Below are positions 6,796 to 11,321 of a stretch of DNA of 11,321 bases, piece after piece. Made by a program: the position numbers and the translations under genes. Numbering within the stretch: the stretch's first letter is position 1; every line of letters starts with the position of its first letter. Location of the stretch: contig KL569410.1 in NCBI GenBank assembly GCA_000715685.1, positions 4,863 to 16,183 of the forward strand. The letters are read 5' to 3'. The notes below the pieces were generated by a model, which saw only the letters and a program-made list of their open reading frames with translations, did no database searches and was not told where the DNA came from. The DNA is from Streptomyces lilacinus. GTDB taxonomy: Bacteria; Actinomycetota; Actinomycetes; Streptomycetales; Streptomycetaceae.

Positions 6796-6821
6796 AGCTC
6801 CGCGACGAAGCTCCGCGACGA
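6796..6821 (+). repeat. Perfect 13-bp tandem duplication in the DUF1348 leader
   Basis: AGCTCCGCGACGA occurs twice head to tail (6796-6808 and 6809-6821), ending at the AAGGAG ribosome site (6821-6826). Being identical, it is either a recent slippage duplication or a functional leader element. Confidence 0.85.
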
Positions 6822-6832
6822 AGGAGAGAACC

Positions 6833-7279
6833 ATGTCCGTCATCAAGCCGCCCCTGCCGCCGTTCACCGAGGAGACCGCGCTGCTGAAGGTGCGCGCGGC
6901 CGAGGAGGCCTGGAACAGCAGGGATCCGGAGCGGGTCGCCCTCGGCTACACCGAGGACTCCGAGTGGCGCAACCGCGACGTCTTCCTGACCGGCCGGGCG
7001 CGCATCGTGGAGTTCCTGCGCGAGAAGTGGGCCCGCGAGCTGGACTACCGCCTGCGCAAGGAGCTGTGGGCCTTCGGCGACGACCGCATCGCCGTGCGCT
7101 TCGAGTACGAGTGGCACGACGCCGCCGGCCGGTGGTACCGCAGCTACGGCAACGAGAACTGGGAGTTCGCCGCGAACGGCCTGATGCGGCGGCGCTTCGC
7201 GAGCATCAACGACCTGCGCATCAGGCCCGAGGAGCGGCGCCTCCTCCCGCCGCCGGCGGCGTCATCCGCAGCGGCGTGA
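6833..7279 (+). CDS. DUF1348 family protein (NTF2-like / SnoaL-like fold)
   Basis: Predicted 148-residue soluble protein. ATG 6833 has the near-perfect ribosome site AAGGAG (6821-6826), six bases away. The sequence carries the family pattern almost in full: an N-terminal helix with [77 protein letters not shown] and a final FASINDL followed by an ERR motif. Family length is about 150, so it is complete. The fold is a cone-shaped NTF2-like barrel often found in small-molecule isomerases and hydrolases, but no activity is established for this family. It is divergently paired with a TetR repressor whose predicted operators overlap its promoter, so it is probably induced by a small ligand. Its last 59 bases overlap the 3' end of the convergent cupin gene. 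Confidence 0.93.
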   Translation: MSVIKPPLPPFTEETALLKVRAAEEAWNSRDPERVALGYTEDSEWRNRDVFLTGRARIVEFLREKWARELDYRLRKELWAFGDDRIAVRFEYEWHDAAGRWYRSYGNENWEFAANGLMRRRFASINDLRIRPEERRLLPPPAASSAAA

Positions 7280-7787
7280 GCTGCTCGATGTCGTAGCGCT
7301 CACGCAGCTTCGCGACGGCCTCCTCGTCCACGTGCGGGCCGGAGTTGAGGATCTCGAAGAGCTCCTCGAAGTACCGCTCGTGGTCGGGCGGCGGCGAGGC
7401 CTGGAAGAACATCCGGGCGGGCTCGCCGGTGGGGTTGGCGAAGGCGTGCGGGCAGCCCGCCGGGACGACGATCACGGTGCCGGCGGTCGCCCGTACGCAC
7501 CGCCGCCCCGAGGGGGACTCCCATTCGCGCCAGTTCTGCCGGGTGCGGATGCGAGGCTCGAAGGCGAGGACGTCGAGCTCGCCCTCGAGGACGTAGAAGA
7601 GCTCCTCGCTGCGGGTGTGCAGATGGGCGCCGACGTCGAACCCCGGGGGCACGACCACCTCGAAGCTCGAGGCCGCTCTCGAGTGCTCGCCGGTGACCTT
7701 GAACGTGACCTGCTGTGCCGCGGTGACCAGGGTCCTGCCCCCGTCGGGGGGCACGACCAGGCCGTCGGGGGCGCCGAGGAGGGTCAT
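7221..7787 (-). CDS. Cupin-domain protein, probable metalloprotein
   Basis: Predicted 188-residue protein with one complete cupin barrel. Motif 1 fits G-x5-HxH-x4-E-x6-G, with Gly49, His55, His57, Glu62 and Gly69. Motif 2 fits G-x5-P-x-G-x2-H-x3-N, with Gly103, Pro109, Gly111, His114 and Asn118. Two His, a Glu and a third His form the standard metal site (Fe, Mn, Zn or Ni not decidable). A C-terminal helical tail of about 55 residues ([16 protein letters not shown]) follows and is typical of actinomycete quercetinase-like or oxidase-like cupins, though substrate cannot be told. ATG 7787 has a GAAAGG site eight bases upstream. It starts 22 bases after the P450 stop on the same strand, so the two are very likely one operon. 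The C-terminal end overlaps the DUF1348 gene by 59 bases tail to tail. Confidence 0.88.
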   Translation of the reverse strand: MTLLGAPDGLVVPPDGGRTLVTAAQQVTFKVTGEHSRAASSFEVVVPPGFDVGAHLHTRSEELFYVLEGELDVLAFEPRIRTRQNWREWESPSGRRCVRATAGTVIVVPAGCPHAFANPTGEPARMFFQASPPPDHERYFEELFEILNSGPHVDEEAVAKLRERYDIEQLTPLRMTPPAAGGGAAPRA

Positions 7788-7809
7788 GGTGCGGGCCTTT
7801 CGGGCGGGT

Positions 7810-9027
7810 TCACCACGTGACGGGAAGGGTCTCCGGCCCGCGGATGAGCGCGCTGCGCTGCCAGCGGACGTCCTCCACCGGCACGGCCAGGCACAGGTCC
7901 GGGAAGCGGCGGAGCAGCGTGGAGACGATGACCTCGCACTCCAGCCGGGCCAGCATCGAGCCGAGGCAGAAGTGCGGTCCGTGGCCGAAGGAGAGATGGG
8001 GGTTGTGGGTGCGGTCGAAGTCGAGCTCGTCCGGGCGGTCGAAGACGGCGGGGTCGCGGTTGGCCGTCAGGTAGGAGGAGTGCACGACCTCGCCCTGCCG
8101 GATCAGCACCCCGCCGACCTCGACGTCCTCCATGGCGATGCGCGCCAGGCCGACGGCGTTGCGGTGCGGGATGAAGCGCAGCAGCTCCTCGAGGGCCTGC
8201 GGCAGCAGGTCCGGCTCGGCGCGCAGCCGCTCCGCGTGCCGGGGGTGGGTGAGCAGGGCGTAGACCATTTGGCCGCTGTTGTTGCGCACGGCGTGGGCGG
8301 CGCTGGCCTGGATGAGCAGGGCGATGGCGACGCCCTCCTCCAGGCTGAGGTCGCCCTGCTCGATGGCCTGGGCCAGCTCGCCGGCCAGGTCGTCCCGCGG
8401 CTCGGCGAGCCGGGCGCGCAGCAGGTCGGTGAAGTAGCCGGCCATGCCGTTCTTGGCGCGCTCGCTGGCCTCCCGGCCGTGGGCGGCGGACAGCTGGATG
8501 TTCGTCCACTGGGCCATCCGCGGCCGGTCGGCCGCGGGCACGCCCATGAGGTCGCTGATCACGGCGAGCGGCAGCGGTCCGTGCAGGTGCTCCATCAGGT
8601 CGGCGGGCGGCCCCTCCTGCTCCATCTCGTCGAGCAGCTCGTCGGCGGCGCGCTGGGCGCCGGGGCGCAGCCGGTCGAGGCTGCGCGCGGTGAAGGAGCG
8701 GGCCACGGCCTTGCGCAGCCGGGTGTGCTCGGGCGGGTCGGCGAAGCCCACCGCCTCGTCCAGCGGGATGAAGTGCGGGGCGAGCCGGGTGATCGGTCGG
8801 CCGAGGACGGCCTGCCGGCTGAAGCGCGGGTCGGAGGTGACGAACTTGACGTCCTCGTAGCGGGTGACGAACCAGGCGTGGCCCTCGCCGTTGGGCAGCT
8901 TGACCCGGCACACCGGCTCGTCGCGCAGGCACTCGGCCATGAAGGGGTCGAAGTCGAGGCCCCGCAGGTCCGGCACGTCCCAGAAACGTACGGGGTGTTC
9001 GTCGGCTACGGATTCGGTCGTCGTCAT
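7810..9027 (-). CDS. Cytochrome P450 with atypical I-helix
   Basis: Predicted 405-residue soluble bacterial P450. Visible landmarks: the helix-C region ADPPEHTRLRKAVARSF (96-112), ExxR at Glu281-Arg284, the PERF-like region FDRPDELDFDR (329-339), and the haem loop FGHGPHFCLG with axial Cys354. It is complete at normal length. The I-helix is unusual: where most P450s have A/G-G-x-D/E-T-T, this one reads ASAAHAV (241-247), so the acid-alcohol pair used for proton delivery is missing. ATG 9027 gives a normal family start (MTTTESVADEHPVRFWD); GTG 9039, four codons upstream, is an alternative and neither has a strong ribosome site. No ferredoxin gene is nearby. The cupin follows after 22 bases, suggesting joint action on one substrate. 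CYP subfamily cannot be assigned by eye. Confidence 0.95.
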   Translation of the reverse strand: MTTTESVADEHPVRFWDVPDLRGLDFDPFMAECLRDEPVCRVKLPNGEGHAWFVTRYEDVKFVTSDPRFSRQAVLGRPITRLAPHFIPLDEAVGFADPPEHTRLRKAVARSFTARSLDRLRPGAQRAADELLDEMEQEGPPADLMEHLHGPLPLAVISDLMGVPAADRPRMAQWTNIQLSAAHGREASERAKNGMAGYFTDLLRARLAEPRDDLAGELAQAIEQGDLSLEEGVAIALLIQASAAHAVRNNSGQMVYALLTHPRHAERLRAEPDLLPQALEELLRFIPHRNAVGLARIAMEDVEVGGVLIRQGEVVHSSYLTANRDPAVFDRPDELDFDRTHNPHLSFGHGPHFCLGSMLARLECEVIVSTLLRRFPDLCLAVPVEDVRWQRSALIRGPETLPVTW

Positions 9028-9059
9028 CGCTGCACACACCGCCCTGGCCGGGATCGCCT

Positions 9060-9092
9060 CTGTCCGACAGTCACGTTGCCCCGGTTCGGGCA
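9060..9092. promoter_or_regulatory. Two dyads upstream of the P450 operon
   Basis: CTGTC-C-GACAG (9060-9070) and TGCCC-CGGTTC-GGGCA (9077-9092) lie in the 184-base gap between the divergent P450 and DUF6528-type genes, 33 and 50 bases from the P450 start. They are plausible operator or leader-hairpin elements. They differ in sequence, so they would bind different factors. I see no confident -35/-10 pair in this gap. Confidence 0.35.
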
Positions 9093-9211
9093 GGTCCGCA
9101 GCGCCACGCCGCGTAAATCACCCTTTCGGAGCAAATAGGGGGTCAGCCGTTGGGGTGAGGCCCGGGCGTGGCGCCGTGGCGCCCCGCGTCCGCCGGACCA
9201 CGCTGTGGCGC

Positions 9212-10211
9212 GTGGACGAGGGGCCGGGGAGACGGCTGCGGGCGCTGCCCGCGAGACGGCTGTGGGCCGTGCTGCTGACGACGCTGATGGCCGTGACGCT
9301 GCCCGGGACGGCGGGCGCGCGGCCCCGGGACGGGCGGCGGGCCGCGGCGCCGGCCACGCCGATCGTGGCGGCGGACCAGGCGTCGCGGTCGGTGTACGTG
9401 CTGGACGCCGACCGGACGCGGTGGGACGCGGAGAGCGACGACGAGGGCGTGCTGTGGTCGTGGACCGCGGACGGGCGCTCGGGCCTGGACGACCTGGAGC
9501 CGGGGACGACGTGGTCGAACCCGAGCGAGGTCAAGTTCCGGTCGCTGGACGGCCGGCGGGCTGGCCGCCGTGATCGGCTATCCCGGCCGCGGCGTGTACT
9601 GGGCGGCCGACACCGGCACCGGCAACGCGCACAGCATCGACCTGCTGCCCGACGGGAACGTGGCGGTGGCGGCGAGCACGGGCGGCTACGTACGGCTGTA
9701 CGCCGCCTCCCTCGGCGCGCGGGCCACGCGGCACGCGCAGGCTCCGCTCGCCGGGGCGCACGGGGTGCACTGGGACCCGCGGACCCGGCTGCTGTGGGCC
9801 CTCGGCAGCCGGGAGCTCGTCGCGCTGCGGGTCGGCGGGACGCCGGCCGACCCGGAGCTGTCCGTGGCCCGGCGCGTCGCCCTGCCCACCCGCGGCGGCC
9901 ACGACCTGGCGCCGGTGCTCACCCGGCCGGGGCGGCTGTGGGTGACCACGGCCTCGGGGGTGTACCAGTACGCCACCGGGGAGGGGGCGTTCGTGTCGTA
10001 CCCGCTGCAGTCGAGGATCAGCGGCCCGGACGTCAAGAGCGTCGGGGACGACCCGAAGACCGGCCGGGTGCTGGTCACCCGCCCCGAGCGGGGCCACTCC
10101 TGCGTCTGGTGCACGACCACGCTGATCCTCTACCGCCCCGACGGCACCCGCACACTGCTGCGCGGCGGGATGTACAAGGCCCGCTGGTGGAGCACGGCAC
10201 GCGGGGGCTGA
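9212..10211 (+). pseudogene. Secreted DUF6528-type protein, interrupted by a frameshift
   Basis: Two frames together make one protein. The first part (GTG 9212 to about 9560) has a signal peptide: a basic start (RRLRALPARR), hydrophobic core (LWAVLLTTLMAV) and cleavage-like TAGA before the mature chain. It continues with IVAADQASRSVYVLDADRTRW and NPSEVKFRSLDGRR. The frame then degenerates into Arg-rich nonsense. The sensible sequence resumes one frame over, LAAVIGYPGRGVYWAADTG, to the stop at 10211, with repeated beta-propeller-like strands (GNVAVAASTGGYVRLY, GVYQYATGEGAFVSY). The break is near 9550-9563. From memory the whole resembles the DUF6528 family of secreted Streptomyces proteins, where several residues would normally stand between GRR and LAAV. 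Start choice is uncertain; GTG 9155 with AGGGGG at 9138-9143 is another candidate. It may be a true pseudogene or a sequence error. Confidence 0.72.
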
Positions 10212-10215
10212 ATCC

Positions 10216-11321
10216 CTACCGGGACACCGCCGGCGGCACCTCCTGCAGGCGGGTGCGGACGTCGGCGGCGGCCTCGGCGCCGTCGGGGACGCGCTCCCAC
10301 AGGGCGAGCAGCGCGGGCGCCAGCCGGCGGCCCCCCTCCCCGCTGTGCTGCCAGCAGTAGTGGGCCCGTTTGAGCGCGGCCAGCGCCTCCGCGTCGGCCG
10401 GGCCGCCCCGCGCGAGGCGCCCCTCGGCGGCGGACATCCACAGCTCGGCGGCGCGCGGGTGGTCGCCCGCGAGGCGGGCCAGGTCGGCCCGCACCTCGAT
10501 CCAGAGCCCCGCCTCGGGGCCGTGCGGTCCGTGCCGGCGCAGGGCCTGCTGCTCCCACGCCGCGGCCATGGCGGCGGCCTCGTTGTGCCGCCCGGCCCGG
10601 GCCGCGGCGAGGATGCGCGGCAGCGGGTCCTCCTCCTCGTGTGCCGAGTGCGCCGAATGTGCCGAGTGCGCCGCGGGCCGGGGGACGGCCGGCGACGGCG
10701 GGGGCGGTGTCGGCGCCGAAGTCGAGGGCGCGGCGGCGCGGTTGGCGAGGACGGGGCCGGTGGCGCCGTACTGGAGGGACAGGTATCCCTCGGGCAGGGC
10801 GACCTGACCCAGCGCCAGCAGGTGCAGCGTGCCGGGGTCGAGGGTCGGCCCCGCCGTGGGGTGGCCGACGGACAGGGCGGTGAGGAAGGAGCGGGTGTAG
10901 GGCCCGGCCTCCGGGGAGGGCTTGCCGGGGGTGGGGGCGACGACCCCGTACAGCGCGAGTCCGTCGGCGAGGCGTCCGTCGTGGGCCGCGGCCGCCACGT
11001 GGGGCCAGGCCTGGGCGTCGGCCTCGGCGTCGACCAGGAGCAGGGTGGGGCCGGGGTGTTCGCGCAGGGCGCGGGTGAGCCAGTGCCAGGGAAGGCCGGT
11101 GTAGCGGACGGTGGCGGCGGTGCTCTCGCGCAGCGCGAGGTGCACCTCGGTGCCGCGCCGGGCGGGCACCATGAGGTGGCCGGTGACCCACATGAGCAGC
11201 GGCCCCGGGACCCGGGCCGCGTCCTGGAGGTAGGCGAGGACGCTCTGGGGGCCCGCCATCGCGGGGAGTTGGACCACGTCGGCCGAGGCGGCGGCGAGGA
11301 ATCCGCGGGGTCCGGCACCGG
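10216..11321 (-). CDS. Caspase-like (probably catalytically dead) protein with helical repeat C-terminus; N-terminus outside the window
   Basis: The frame is open through the right edge (residues GAGPRGFLAAASADVV precede the in-frame GTG at 11277), so the gene is 5'-truncated by the window; at least 368 residues are present. The first part has the order of a bacterial caspase (C14) domain: PLLMWVTGHLMV corresponds to the Y-x-x-GHG strand with His (codon 11176-11178), EVHLALRES and YTGLPWHWLTRAL follow, then LLLVDAEAD (Asp codon 11029-11031) stands where active caspases have DCC-SG. The catalytic Cys is therefore missing. A Pro/Ala linker and a short HSA repeat follow, then about 130 residues of Ala/Leu-rich helical hairpins (ILAAARAGRHNEAAAMAAAW, DLARLAGDHPRAAELWMSAA) resembling TPR units. 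It ends four bases from the convergent DUF6528-type gene. The caspase link is a pattern reading and needs a profile or structure comparison; a Streptomyces-specific unknown family is the alternative. Confidence 0.6.
   Translation of the reverse strand, partial: GAGPRGFLAAASADVVQLPAMAGPQSVLAYLQDAARVPGPLLMWVTGHLMVPARRGTEVHLALRESTAATVRYTGLPWHWLTRALREHPGPTLLLVDAEADAQAWPHVAAAAHDGRLADGLALYGVVAPTPGKPSPEAGPYTRSFLTALSVGHPTAGPTLDPGTLHLLALGQVALPEGYLSLQYGATGPVLANRAAAPSTSAPTPPPPSPAVPRPAAHSAHSAHSAHEEEDPLPRILAAARAGRHNEAAAMAAAWEQQALRRHGPHGPEAGLWIEVRADLARLAGDHPRAAELWMSAAEGRLARGGPADAEALAALKRAHYCWQHSGEGGRRLAPALLALWERVPDGAEAAADVRTRLQEVPPAVSR
10641..10673 (-). repeat. Short tandem repeat encoding an HSA-HSA-HSA linker
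   Basis: On the plus strand GTGCCGAGTGCGCCG occurs at 10641-10655 and again at 10659-10673, an 18-bp period made of 9-bp half units. On the coding strand it gives repeated His-Ser-Ala followed by an acidic run (EEED). It lies at the boundary between the caspase-like and helical domains and is probably a flexible, length-variable linker. Confidence 0.7.

Noticed and set aside
5116..7279. Assigning the TetR, dehydratase and dehydrogenase genes to one regulon
   Set aside because: The TetR-type palindrome is found only between tetR and DUF1348; it does not recur upstream of the dehydratase or the gamma gene.
9570..10211. A separate small gene starting at GTG 9570
   Set aside because: It begins mid-domain, without ribosome site or signal peptide, and joins seamlessly to the upstream frame, so it is the second half of a frameshifted gene.

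Overview
The window is very GC-rich (well above 70% by eye), uses GTG as well as ATG starts, has strong third-position G/C bias and throws long spurious reading frames in every frame. Several families are typical of Streptomyces (a DUF6777-type lipoprotein, a DUF6528-type secreted protein, a caspase-like/TPR protein), so Streptomyces or a close actinomycete is the likely source. No rRNA, tRNA, CRISPR array, insertion sequence or phage gene is visible, and no gap between genes exceeds about 200 bases.

Layout, left to right. (1) 2-1560, plus strand: the C-terminal end of a single-pass membrane protein, then a DUF6777-type lipoprotein with a long Ser/Pro/Thr tail ending in an 8-residue repeat. 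(2) 1508-4995, minus strand: a tight three-gene operon. In transcription order it encodes a small gamma-type dehydrogenase subunit, a GMC flavoprotein of the FAD-glucose/fructose dehydrogenase type that keeps the Cys-x5-Cys-x3-Cys [3Fe-4S] motif, and a stand-alone ferritin-like protein related to the VioB/RebD domain. The gamma/GMC junction is abnormal: the GMC start is out of frame by one base, while gamma and GMC share a frame separated only by one TGA. (3) 5116-6057, minus: a PLP-dependent serine/threonine dehydratase. (4) 6137-6703, minus, and 6833-7279, plus: a TetR-family repressor divergent from a DUF1348 (NTF2-like) protein. Two matching palindromes lie between them, and one exactly fills the spacer of a predicted promoter. 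(5) 7221-9027, minus: a cytochrome P450 followed by a cupin, probably one operon. (6) 9212-10211, plus: a secreted DUF6528-type protein broken by a frameshift. (7) 10216 to the right edge, minus: a caspase-like protein whose catalytic Cys appears to be lost, with a helical repeat C-terminus.

How the genes work together. The gamma/GMC/ferritin-like operon most likely forms an oxidoreductase module. Its known relatives are periplasmic, use a Tat signal on the gamma subunit and pass electrons to a multihaem cytochrome c. Here neither the Tat signal nor a cytochrome gene is visible, and a ferritin-like (potentially diiron) protein sits in the operon instead. This is the best candidate for an undescribed system in the window. 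The TetR/DUF1348 pair looks like a self-contained regulatory unit. The P450 and cupin suggest an oxidative tailoring or detoxification step of unknown substrate. All three convergent gene pairs end within 5 bases of each other or overlap.
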